DNA from: Aureobasidium sp. EXF-3400
Taxonomy: Eukaryota > Ascomycota > Dothideomycetes > Dothideales > Saccotheciaceae
Direction of reading: 5' to 3'
Assembly (NCBI GenBank): GCA_024195585.1
Contig: SWBL01000356.1
Location: 1-50,957 of the forward strand
Length of the DNA: 50,957 bases
Shown: positions 21,149 through 31,674 of the stretch, in pieces
Layout of the letters: the number at the start of each line of letters is the position of its first letter
Numbering within the stretch: position 1 is the first letter of the stretch
The notes under the pieces: generated by a model
What the model saw: the letters and a program-made list of their open reading frames with translations, nothing else
What the model was told of the DNA's origin: nothing
The model's database searches: none
Program-made: the position numbers and the translations under genes

Positions 21149-22039
21149 CGACTTGTGCACTATCTCAGAGGGAGGGATTGCATTTTTTCTTTCTTTCTTT
21201 TTTTTTCTTTTCTTCTTCTTTCTTTACACGTTTACTCATATTGACGATCTGAACGAACTTGAGATGAAGGGGCAGGACGGCAAATCACATATGGGCAACA
21301 ACAGGATGCGGGAGAGACTGGCATGGAACGGGGTTAATTGGGGCTTTCTGCAAGAGCATTGGCGTTTGTTTTTTCCCATCAATGGAGAGAGGGCGAATTC
21401 TTTTCAAATCATCAAGTGGTCAGATAGGAGTTTTGCAGTCAATCATCAGAAGGCCGGCCTTGCCATTTATGGCTGGCAAGGGTCATTCTTTCCACGTTCA
21501 CTTTCTATCACCGTCCCTGAAGGTGCATCACGGCAAGGGTATTCGAGTCTCTTCCTCGTTGCATGAAGATCATCCGTTCCTCTGCTTAATACACACTTTG
21601 TGATGTTGACTTCGAATTTCCTTTTTCCGAGATACATAATTCGTACATACCAGTCACGCGTGAGCCATGGAGTCTGGAGAGTGCTGAGAGCAATTAGCAA
21701 AGCACTAGATGTATGAACAGCAGCGATAGTATCTCGCTCCCAAAAGGCATCATTTGATCGACAAATATTCTCTGCAATATACCAACGCCGATGAAGGGTG
21801 AGTGTACTGGATGATGGCAGTTGAAGGTCATCGAGAAGGGGTTGATAACAGTGCCAGGGTGCTCTGCTCAACCACTACGATTTTCAATAGTTGTGAACAT
21901 CTTCAACAATCTCTGTACTTCTCTATGAGACTGCTCTTGGAGAGTGGACATCGACGTGGGGGTTCATCAGGATATGGAGAGGGCGTATTATGGGGCCATC
22001 GTACAGACTTCTTTTACTACAAGATATCCTAAAACATGT
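21149..22039. other. convergent intergenic region, Cdh1 and Vps5
   Basis: An 891-base gap between two 3' ends, long for a convergent pair here. Apart from the pyrimidine tract listed separately, I see nothing definite. Open frames (for example 21153-21566) begin in the T-rich tract and look non-coding. Confidence 0.5.
21183..21225 (+). repeat. T/C-rich low-complexity tract
   Basis: Forty-three bases, all T or C, in CTTT and TTC units, about 35 bases after the Cdh1 stop. It probably lies in the Cdh1 3' UTR. Confidence 0.8.
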
Positions 22040-24013
22040 CTATGCTTCGCTTTCGACCTCTGCATTCGCTGATGCATGCTCACCGTGCTGTCCCTCCGTG
22101 TTGTTTGTATCATTGGTAACACCAGCAGCAGGCGCATCTCCGCCTTCCGTCACATCTCTATTCGACGACTCTTGGTCTGCGCTACGCTCGCTGGCATTGA
22201 CGCCGGCGGCAAAGTATGGTACTGACTCGTCGTCATCGGCGTCTAGTTGTAGCAAATACGTTTCCCAGAGCTCGATGAGTTCCTTTTGCGCCTCGATTGC
22301 TGATTCGAGGAAGGTCTCAACACCGCTCTTAAAATCGTCAACCTTTTGGCGTTCGAAGCGGTCCAGCTCGCTGCGCATCAAACGGCCCATGTCCTCGAAT
22401 AGCAGACGTGCTTGGTGAACGCGTCGCTCGGCATCTGCAACATCTGCTTGCATCTGAGAAAGACGATCTTGCTGGGTGCGACCAGCTCGCAATAGCTTAT
22501 CATGCGTGTTTTTGAGCTTCTGCAGAGCGGCCTCGGCTGTGTGCCAGTTGTGGTAGGCTTTTTGGCGTTGCTGGAAAGCCGTTTTGATACTGCCAATCAG
22601 GCGGATATACTCGTCAATGACAATGCCAAGAGTCAGAACATCCTGCTGTGCCTGACGATCGTTGAGATCGCGGATGCGCATCTGAATGTCGGACAGGGCG
22701 TCAAGAGGAGCAGAGAGTTCTGGCGACAGCTCGACCGAAGCAAGCTGATGCAACGAAGCAGAAAAGTCCTGACAGCTCTCGGCCAATGATTTGCGCTGAG
22801 CGACAACAGTATCGGTAGATCTGAGAAGAGCCTTGAGCTGAGTCTCGAGAGCGTCAAGATAGATCCTACGGTCATGGAACCACTGCGACAGAATGGTGTA
22901 AGTTTGGTAACTAGGGACGACGGGTTCGGGGAGGGCGGGAGATGGAGGGAGGGTATCGATGTATGAGGAATAGGCGGCACTTACGTCGTCGTGTTCGACA
23001 AACTTAGTGCTGGACCCGACCGACAGGCCAATGGCGCCCAGCATGCCGCCGCCCGACTTTGCTTCGGGCAAGCCGACGTCCTTGCGCTCTTTGTGCTTGA
23101 TGTCGACATTGAAAGATTCGCTTTCAAGGAACAATTTGAGATCGCCATCGTGCTGCAGGACGGGATGAGCGGCGGACTTGTTGAGCATGCGTTCCAGAGC
23201 GGCGCGACGGCTCTCGACAAAGTTCTGGTCGAAGCGATTCATGGCCTGCTTCTCTGGCGGCGGTGGCACCACGACTCCAGGGTTGTTATTGTGCAATTGG
23301 TTGTACAGCCACAGGAAGTCACGGTAGCGGCGTGAGACGGTGAACTCGGGAGTTCGATATGCCTTGCTGGTGGTCTTGGTGCGGACCTGGTAGACGGTGT
23401 GGGAGCTGGTCAGGTCCCCAACCTTGTGCGGGTCGCCAACGCTGATGTCGAACGAGGGTTTGGCAGCTTGCTCGATGCTGACACTGGGCTGCATCTGGCG
23501 TCTGGGAGCGTCGGCCACAGGGGCAGGCTGAACAGGGGGAGGAGCACGTCCCGAGATGGTCGAAGTACCGTCGTCGTCGAGGGTAGTGGCCTCGAGCTGG
23601 GCTGTTGGAGGTGCATTGCGGGCATTCAGCTCCTTTTGCGGTGGTGCCGGACGTTCTTCGACAGCGGCAGGCTCAGCAGATACATCTCCCAGGGGACCGA
23701 GCGGGCCTAGCGAGTCGTCGAGAGCTTCGAGAGTGGTGGATTGTGTGCCGAAGCGGCGCGAAGGACGTGTCTTGGATGGCGGGCTCTTGATTTTGGATCG
23801 AGACGTGTCTGAGACGGCAGGAGTGTCGGTCTCTGTTGCCGTCGATGGCGTCGGGTCGGTGGTCGAGGTGGTCGGCTCGTCCTCTGTAGCTTGGGCGGCC
23901 AGGTTGCTGTTGGAGTGCGATCGTGACGGCACGTCTGTAGTGCTTGAATCAGCCGACGTTCTGTTCGAGAGAGCGCAGTCTCACTCACCACCCCAGGGCG
24001 AATCTTCTTCCAT
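22040..24013 (-). CDS. VPS5: retromer SNX-BAR sorting nexin Vps5
   Basis: Membrane-bending half of retromer, acting in endosome-to-Golgi recycling. Exons on the minus strand: 23989..24013 (25 bases), 22985..23934 and 22040..22882; 605 residues. The tiny first exon gives MEEDSPWG and joins to DVPSRSHSNSN. Residues 10-170 are disordered and Pro/Ser/Thr-rich. A PX domain follows at about 185-300, with SRRYRDFLWLYNQL and the phosphoinositide-pocket Arg residues. The BAR domain occupies the C-terminal half (RIYLDALETQLKALL, RQAQQDVLTLGIVIDEYIRL, RRVHQARLLFEDMGRLMRSEL). Intron 2 (22883..22984, GTAAGT/CAG) is 102 bases with no in-frame stop; removing it joins KFVEHDD to WFHDRR, as expected for the family. 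An acidic Gly/Ala/Glu tail ends the protein. It is convergent with Cdh1. Confidence 0.93.
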
Positions 24014-24390
24014 GGTTGCTTTGTCTGTGTCTTGTGAGGGTCCAGGTGTATGCGCGATGCTGCCTCGCACCTTCCCCACGACGTAACACGCCAAGTCTGT
24101 CCCGCGCCGTCACCTTCCGACCACTACCGACTGCCGCCGTCCATCAGCTTGCTCCATCATACATTACATCGCTCTCGCTTTCTCTCACACTGTCCACGAG
24201 CATACCTCCACCAACTTCATCCATCATCTCATCTCACGCCTCGCTACTTGACCTCTTCGATGATCATCAGCCATCACTCACGCAGGCGACTCTACCACGT
24301 AATCAAAACACTCACCATGGTCTGAGGTATATTGCCATCAATCCGGCAATTTCGCCACACGAGAAACCAATTCCAGCACAGCTGGTCTCA
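24014..24390. other. intergenic, Vps5 promoter to tRNA-Asp
   Basis: A 377-base stretch upstream of VPS5, rich in C and T on the plus strand (24100-24300). No gene seen. Confidence 0.45.
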
Positions 24391-24478
24391 TCTTCATTGG
24401 TCTAGTGGTCATGATTTCCGCTTGTCAAGAGTAATCTCGTCAAGCGCGGGAGACCAGGGTTCGATTCCCTGATGGAGA
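24391..24478 (+). tRNA. tRNA-Asp (GTC) with a 17-base intron
   Basis: A full cloverleaf can be drawn by eye. The acceptor 24391-24397 pairs with 24472-24478, with one G-T pair. The D arm contains TAGTGGTCA. The anticodon stem TCCGC/GCGGG encloses loop TTGTCAC once 24428-24444 is removed. The T arm is CAGGG-TTCGATT-CCCTG. The anticodon GTC is at 24424-24426. The intron begins one base 3' of the anticodon, the standard nuclear tRNA position. No CCA is encoded, as expected. Confidence 0.95.
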
Positions 24479-25100
24479 GCTTCCTTTTTTGCCCTTGTAT
24501 GGTGGCATGCCACTTGCCATTCTGTATGTGCATCAGTTTTTGCTCTACGATTCTTTGGTATCTTGAAAACCATGCTGTGAATATTGATAGCGATACACAG
24601 AACAGTAGGTCGAAAGTGACAGGACATAGTGAGGGATGGACATACTCTACATCAAGTACTGGCGACATGTTGGCTGTAATGATGAGCCTTTACGAGCCCG
24701 TGGTGGATTATGTCTTCTCGCCGATTTCACAGACAGCTGCCTCTTTTGGGAGAATCACTTTTGGATGTCCTTCACAGTTGTCTACACACTTTCTAGTCAG
24801 CCATACAAAGCTTACCTCAAGCACACACTGCATCTTTCTCTCACTCACTCACATACACTGCCTCTCCTCTCCATCTCTTCCTTCCCCTCCCTTTATAGCT
24901 CTGCTTTTCATCTCTCCTCTCTACATTCAAGCCCTTTACTTCCAACAAGTACCGTCTTCCACAACCACTCACAGACGATACTGTCTGATCACACTTCCTT
25001 CCAACCTTCTGAAGGATTGGTTCCACTTAAATAACGGACCGAGAAAGGGTCTGACTATATTTGCACACTATCGAACACTGCAACCCTTCTTACTACCATC
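24479..25100. other. intergenic, tRNA-Asp to GTPase gene
   Basis: A 622-base stretch. From about 24780 to 25000 it is strongly pyrimidine-rich (CTCTC and TTCC runs), as in fungal promoters and 5' UTRs. An open frame through it (24472-25140) has low-complexity content and is not supported. Confidence 0.45.
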
Positions 25101-27744
25101 ATGGCCGTTCCACTCAAGATGGAGCATGACGAAGATGTGATCGACGGCCACGACGTGTCCACCGAGGCACCTCCAAACTGTCCCACTTATCATCCTGCTT
25201 ACAAGATCGTCACAGAAAAGTTCGCCGAGATCTCCAAGCTCTTGCGACAGCCTTTCGATGAAAGCAGCTATACCGACCCTAGTGTTGAAGCGCTCAAATC
25301 ACTGTTGAAGGATCGCAGCAGGGCACGATTTCCCGATGAAGTCCGTATTGCTCTTGTCGGCGACATGGCATCCGGCAAATCGTCATTGATCAATTCGTTG
25401 CTCAGCGTCGGCATACTTGCTCGCAAAGTTTGTCGGTCTGCTTCATCATCTCTGGCAAATCGCTGACCTCAGGTACAGGGAGATACTGGTAAAAGCTGCA
25501 CATGGGTGATTCAAGAGTTCAGGTCAACCCTAGCAAAACAGAGCACGCCCTTCAGAGCCGAAATCGAATACTACAGTGAAGCTGAGCTCGAAGCCGTTAT
25601 CACGTTCCTGTTCAAGGAAGCTTATGCCTCATTGCCCCCTTCCGACACTGGCTCTGAGATGCTTGATGATGACTTTGATAATCGCAGTGTCAGTGGGCTT
25701 ACTGCGGTCAAGACTATTCAAGCTCTCTTCTGCGACAGACCTGAATGTGCATCGGAAGAGGCAATCACCGCCCTCCTCCGGGAGGCTCCAAGCGATACTG
25801 ACAAGAATGTCATAGAAAAAATGACCATCTGGGCCAAGGAGCTTATCAGAAAGTATGCAAAGCAAGACGACGGTCTCGTCTCTGTCATTGAGCACACAAC
25901 TACTCAGGGTCTGCTTCAGAAGCTGCGCGAATACACATTCAATGGAGCTGATGAAGACGAGTATGCGGAAACTGTAGTCTCACCATGGCCCCTCATCAAG
26001 AAGATTACATTTGGTCTGGACAGTCCGATGCTTAATGACGGGGTCATTCTGGTGGACCTGCCTGGCGTTCACGACTCAAACAGCACCAGACGTCGCACAG
26101 TCAGTAAAGCGCTTGCTGAATGTAGCCACTACATTGTGGTGGCCCAGATTAGTCGCGCTCAGGATGATGATACTGTCACAAAATACTTCATCGAAGGCCA
26201 TAACAGGAAAGGCTCGGGCAGAGTTATCGCAGCCATCACGAATTCGGATCGAATTGACGGCGACATGCGCAATGGGGACGCAGCGCAGCAAAAGCACATG
26301 GAAGAAGTCAAGGAGAGAATATTGAACATTACAGGGGAACTCGACCAAATCCGTGCTAAAAAGAGAACTGCCACGAAACAAGAGAGGTTCGAGATATTTG
26401 AGAAGGAAGAAGAGCTACAACTTCAGCTGCATGACGCAGAGTCCGCACACGAATCCTCCAAGATCATGATCCGCAACAAGAAAACAGTCAAGAGTCTTCG
26501 CAGGACTTATCGATACTTGACTGGCGATCAGAGAGCGCTTGCGATCTTCTGTGTGTCAAACAAGGCCTACGAACGATATTCGATTGGATTCGAGAGATCT
26601 GATCGCCCTGTACTCACTTTGGAAGACACGGAGATTCCAAAATTGCGCCAACACCTCAGACTTGCAACAGGCGAAGGACGCTTCAACGATGCGGTGTTTC
26701 ATTACGAGTCGCAGTTGCCTTCGCTGCTTACGAGCGTTCAGCTCTGGTGCTACAAAGCTCACATGAAGCACAGAAAAGAGATAGAGGACATCGTTGAGGA
26801 GGCCAAGGAGGTAAGACTCTACCTTGTCGACCAGCATGATATGATATCGTTGACACATACAGGCATGCAAAACAGCAATCCAGAATCTCTTGACCCAGAT
26901 TCGAGCGATCGTCGAGACAGAGATTCTGATCTTGATCAAGCAGAAAGAGAAAGACTGGAACAATGATGCCACTCAGCTGTGCACGAAATGGGCGAAGGAG
27001 CACAGCACTCGAATTTTTCGCACACTGTTGAAAGGTCAAGGGTATCGTAAAGGTACCAAGACAAAGCCCGAGATCTCTTGGAATGGCGACCTCACGAACA
27101 TCATGGCTCAGAGTCTCTCAACCAGTTGCGACAGAATCCTGAACACGCTGACAAACATGGAGTCGTCGGTCGCTCTTGACTTGGAGACGCCCCTTTCCTG
27201 TATCAAAGAAAAAGTCACTGCTAACCCAGAAACCATCGTGATGGCGCTGAGCTGTTTCTTCAGAAAAGTCGAGCAAGAGAAGTCCGTTATGCGTAATGCT
27301 GTCAAATACTGCTTCCTCGTTCTCAGGCGTACGATGAAGACATGGATTTTTGATCTGACAACAAACACAGGAGACTCAGTCGTGAGTGTGTGCATGGAGA
27401 AAGTGTACGAATCGGCGCAGAACATAAAGCTCAAGCCAGCACAACGTCAAGCCAAATTTCAGGATGGCATCGTCGGAGATGCTAGTCTGTGGATGGCCGT
27501 TCACGAATGTGCGAGTGAACGACTTGAGGAGATGCTAGACAGACGTCAGCAGAAGATCGAAAAACACGTCTTCCAAATCCTTAAGGACATTATGGAAGCT
27601 TTTCAATCCTGTTGCAAGGACAAAGACTCCGAGGAGGTGACTGAGAGTGCATTGAGAATGCAATTGACGATCAACCTAGGAAAGGCAAGAGAGATTCACG
27701 AGAGAGTGCTCGCCAAAGCTATGAGAGACTGCAAGCAGTGCTAG
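25101..27744 (+). CDS. large dynamin/SLIP-GC-like GTPase
   Basis: Three exons (25101..25427, 25479..26810, 26863..27744) encode 846 residues. The P-loop GDMASGKSSLINSLL is at about 91-105. The switch I Thr is probably in SCTWVIQEF just after the first junction. The G3 motif DLPG is in VILVDLPGVHDSN, and TNSDRID is a G4-like motif. A long helical region follows, with coiled-coil sections rich in Glu, Lys and Gln (KQERFEIFEKEEELQ), ending near DCKQC. The layout matches the dynamin-superfamily nuclear GTPase SLIP-GC (NUGGC) type, known in vertebrates and with many patchily distributed fungal relatives of unknown role. Whether it acts on membranes, DNA or in defence cannot be told from sequence. 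The first intron donor is GTTTGT, the second GTAAGA. An alternative acceptor for intron 1, eight bases upstream, would break the frame. Codon use is less C-biased than in eIF4A. Confidence 0.82.
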
Positions 27745-28086
27745 GAGCAGCCGACCAGGGAGGCCGAGACGAACAGGGAGAGCGAGGCAGACCGGACAGA
27801 GAGAGAAGAAACATGCGACCAGAAGAGAACGCGATGAGATGTCAAACATAGAGACGGCAGAGACAAAATCAATCCATCTAGCACCTTCTGATCAAGTGGA
27901 TAACGTGACATGTCCTAGTATACCCTGATGAGGCAGGAGGCTTTTTGCAAAGAATGTGTGGTGGTTTATAGGTGAGATTAGTACGTTGGCCATGCGTGCA
28001 ATTATAGCCAGATATTTTGCCATGCCCTCAACGCCCGCTATGCTTCGAGATTCCTGATCCAAGCGCCCAAAGTACAATGATAAGTA
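27745..28086. other. convergent intergenic region, GTPase and Rab
   Basis: A 342-base stretch between two 3' ends. The first 100 bases are purine-rich, with repeated GAGAG and GACAG words. No gene seen. Confidence 0.45.
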
Positions 28087-28937
28087 TTAACAACATCCGC
28101 CCTGCTTGCCGCGTTTTTGGACGGAGGCAGCATCGTTCATACCCAAATTGATGGTCCTCGCCGTGTTGGTGCCACCAGACGCACCCGGGCCTTTGACACC
28201 GGAGCGTCTGTCGTTCAAGTCGTATTTGCCTGCTTCAATGTTTTGGTATATTCTCTCAGCAACCTCGCGGAAAGCTCTTTCGACATTGTCGCCGCTCTTG
28301 GCCGAAGTCTCGACGTATTGCATGACCTTGTTCTCTGTGCACCATGCCTCGGCCTCCTCCCGTGTGACTTGTCGCTTGTTCTCGGAGCCGCTACCTTGGG
28401 CAACTGTTGTCGTGGAAGCGAGATCGCTCTTGTTACCCACAAGTACTACTATGATATTCTCCTCCGCTATCTGGCGAAGATCGTTCAACCATGCCGTCAC
28501 GGCGTCGAAGGTCGCGCGACGGGTAATGTCGAAGACTAGCAAGGCACCGCTGGCACCTCTGAAGTAGGATCGGGTGATTGATTTGTATGTCTCTTGGCCA
28601 GCGGTATCCCATAGTGACAGTTTCATGTGCTTTTGGGATTGCGAGTCGGTATCGGAGGATGGTTCGGTAGGAGCGTCGGCGGACGGGTCGTTGACCTTGA
28701 GGGCTAATGAAGCGGGTGGACCAACAGGTACAATGCGACTACCGAACTCGACTCCGATTGTCACATCGTGGTGCGGAGAGAAGCGTCCTTCGCACAGTCT
28801 TATGGTGAGCTACAGATGGCGAGTGTAAGTTGATGCAGGACTCGGGGAAAGGGCAGTCAAGCACGTACACTGGACTTTCCACAGCCAGAGTCACCCAGCG
28901 AAACGATTTTGGCGATATAGTCCCAGCTCTGCGTCAT
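28087..28937 (-). CDS. Rab-family GTPase, Rab4-like, with extended interswitch loop
   Basis: Small GTPase for vesicle traffic. Exons 28869..28937 and 28087..28809 (intron 59 bases) give 263 residues, long for a Rab (about 210). Motifs: GDSGCGKSS (P-loop, 15-23), TIGVEFGSR (switch I/RabF1, 40-48), WDTAGQE, NKSD and ETSAKSG. It ends in GGCC, for double geranylgeranylation. TIGVEFGSR is most like Rab4, with Rab14 and Rab2 as alternatives; endosomal recycling is therefore the likely but unproven site. About 28 extra residues, rich in Pro, Ser, Asp and Thr, lie between switch I and WDTAGQE (28627..28710 or so), where the beta2-beta3 hairpin turns. A second low-complexity insert (STTTVAQGSGSENK) follows NKSD. 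The first could in theory be a 66-base intron, but its ends are poor. Confidence 0.88.
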
Positions 28938-29530
28938 ACTTGTCGTGTGTTTTGTCGTTGAAGGATATCAGTCCAGATTAAGAAGTAGCAACAATCCAAG
29001 ATCAGGCCGGATGGAGAAGCAGCGACAATCGCAAATCAAGAAGCAGCGATGGCCAAACATCTGGGTCGTTCCTGCGGCCGCCGACTCCGCAGATATGGAG
29101 AAGCACCTGCCCCGTGCGTCAGCCCTCCGTCATCATCATCATTCAAGACCGATCCGTTCCTTTGACTCTCTTGCGCATTGCACGTCCGGCTCAGTCGGTT
29201 GTATACGTTTGACATGGACTATCGCATTCCTCTAGTCGACTCCTCCTGCTACTCCCAAGTTGCCCCCTTTCCTCGAGCACTAGAGGATGAAATATACAGA
29301 TGGTTTGACTCGGGGACGACCGTTGAGAACCGGAGCCGCATGACTCCCTCGTTGCGTCGCCAATGATCTAAACATGTGCCATGTGTTCCTCTATAATCAA
29401 TAGTCGCAACATCAATCCATCTTTCGTCTTTGTCCTCTCTTCTCCTTCTCGACACTTTCCCTTTTGAACCTCCTTTGCTCCAATCAGTCCACCCTCACAC
29501 GCCTACCCACCATCTTCTCACGCAGCACAC
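28938..29530. promoter_or_regulatory. divergent promoter region, Rab and LOG genes
   Basis: A 593-base stretch between two divergent starts. Sequence from 29395 to 29520 is C- and T-rich, just 5' of the LOG gene. No other gene seen. Confidence 0.45.
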
Positions 29531-30295
29531 ATGGCCATCAGCGCTAAGACGGAACCCAAGGCAGGGGAGGCAATAACCCCCTCCTCGCCCACTTCAAACA
29601 AGCCCGTCGTCTGTGTCTTGTAGCTATGCCCCTCCTATCAAGTCTAGAGCCATGTCTGACGCCTTCTGCACAGCTGCGGTGCCTCTGGCGGCAACTCGCC
29701 TGCTCACCTCGCTGCCGCCCGCGAACTGGCCAAGGCCCTCCATGACAACAACATGAAACTGGTATACGGCGGTGGCACCGTTGGCATCATGGGCGAGGTT
29801 GCGAAGACGCTTGTCTCCTTGGTCGGTCCCGATGCAGTCCACGGCATCATTCCCGAAGCCCTCGTCAAGTACGAACGCGACTACAAGGAAGGCGCTCCTC
29901 TGGACTCTGTTATCGACGAGTCCACCTTCGGTCGCACCACCGTAGTCGCAGACATGCACTCGCGGAAGCAAGCCATGGCCCGTGAAGTCATCGACGGCGG
30001 CGAGGGTGGCGGCTTCGTTGCCCTGAGCGGTGGTTACGGAACCATGGAAGAGCTTATGGAGGTCACAACCTGGAACCAGCTAGGCATCCATGCACGCGGT
30101 GTTGTCGTCTTCAACGTCGAAGGTTACTACGATGGCCTGCTGCAGTGGGTGCGCACTGCCGTGAAGAGCGGTTTCATCGCCAACAACAACTCCAGCATCA
30201 TGATTGAGGCCAAGACTGGCGAACAATGTGTGCAAGAGCTGAAGAACTACCAGAACGCAGAAGGTAGAATGAAGCTGAACTGGGACCAGAAATGA
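29531..30295 (+). CDS. LOG-family phosphoribohydrolase (lysine decarboxylase-like fold)
   Basis: Relative of LOG enzymes, which release the free base from cytokinin riboside 5'-monophosphates or more generally cleave nucleotide monophosphates. Exons 29531..29619 and 29674..30295 (intron 54 bases, GTAGCT/CAG) give 236 residues. The splice joins VCVF to CGASGGNSP, the expected N-terminal strand-loop. Rossmann-like glycine motif VYGGGTVGIMG. The catalytic region shows MHSRKQAM (Arg) and SGGYGTMEELMEVTTWNQLGIH (read in parts; GT and Glu conserved), where plant LOGs have Pro-Gly-Gly. The fungal role is uncertain: nucleotide clean-up or cytokinin formation are both possible. The short Ser/Thr-rich N-terminus is no clear signal peptide, so it is probably cytosolic. 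Confidence 0.9.
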
Positions 30296-31674
30296 GTCTC
30301 CAGTTACCAACATTCTACACTTACTGTCAGATCATGGCATCGTCTCAAGGATGGATCGTCACAACCAGCCTTCACCGCTGGACACCACGCCACTCGTCTT
30401 CGCATATCAGTCAAGACATGGTCTCGATGCCATGCAGCCAACCCAAGCATCGGCTTAAAGGTCAAGGTGTACTAGATAATGTCTAGACTCGAAAGACTCT
30501 GGACGCGTAACGTCATGGATAGATATCGAGACGCATTAGAAGCTACACATAGACGCCACAAATTTTACAGACCACCGTGTACAAACCCGAAACGCGTAGT
30601 AGCATGAGCCAACACCAAATCTCGATCTTTCCAAGACCAGCTTTGATGAAATACGAAATACGCATGCAGAGTAAGCCATGACAATAAGGCCACTTGCAAT
30701 GCAACCATCTGCGAAGTGGTCCAGCAAGCGACGAAAGATTAATCACTAATCATCACAGTCAACAACCGGTCAAGCCCGATGGTCGATCTGTATCGGGGGC
30801 GCGGCCTTTTCGCCGAAGGTGTTTTCGGCAAGGGGCTTCAATTTACTCCATACCCTCACTGTGGGTATCAGCACGCACTATTGTTCACCAGCTCTCTCGT
30901 CTGCAAGACTGTTTGCAACGGCCGGATCTGCTGTGCGTGTTTATCCGCAATTGCTTGGATGTGGATAGATCAGCATTCGTCCGCAGCGGCACATTCCCAT
31001 GCGTGATGCAACTTTTTCGAGACGAAGATTGACGCCGATTCCTGCTATACCTTCTCCTCGGGGCGGTGGGACGGTCGCCGTGGGCGTCTCTGTCTCGCTC
31101 GTCTGTGCTTGCCAACTCGACATGCATGTCTGATTCATTGGCTTGCATCGGACACGCGTCTCAAAAGGTCTACATGTCTGCACATCTGCATGCTCCCGTG
31201 GGCCGTAGGATCCCCTTGCTCAGCATCGACTTTTGTGGTAGCATGGGATTCGTCCAAAGTCAGGAGGGGTTCGCATGGAAGAAGTGCATGGGTGAGTCTA
31301 GATTTGCCCATTGTGCAGCCTATGCGAGTCACTTCAAACAACAAGGTGTTGATCTACAAGGACCATTTTCCAGGAACAGAAAACTTTGCAACACGGCACA
31401 GAGTTCTCGTCGGCCAAGGAGTATTTTCATTATTGACATTGATCGAAATAGGAAGCAGCGCAAAATAGATCAAGGCATTCCCAATCTCGACAACAGCGGT
31501 AGATCAGCCGTTTACCATCTTTGCCGACACGTTGGGCCCCTGCAACCATTACGAGATATCGCATCCTCCCCAGGGCATAGATACCTCATCTTGCATCATT
31601 CATCGAACTTTTCAAGAGCTCGAAGTTGCAGCCTCGAAACATGCCTCAACCACATTCTCGGTTTCGAGCAATGG
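30296..31674. other. gene-poor stretch
   Basis: A 1379-base stretch between two 3' ends. A 230-codon frame on the plus strand (from 31066) runs through it into the antisense of the next gene; its composition is not protein-like. I see no RNA gene or clear repeat. Confidence 0.45.

Noticed and set aside
24472..25140. 222-codon plus-strand frame between tRNA-Asp and the GTPase
   Set aside because: It starts within the tRNA 3' end, runs through a pyrimidine-rich promoter-like tract and overlaps the GTPase start in another frame.
28630..28695. A 66-base intron in the Rab gene removing the extra loop
   Set aside because: The donor GTCAAC is poor and no branch site is clear, so I keep the segment as coding; noted as a check in the findings.
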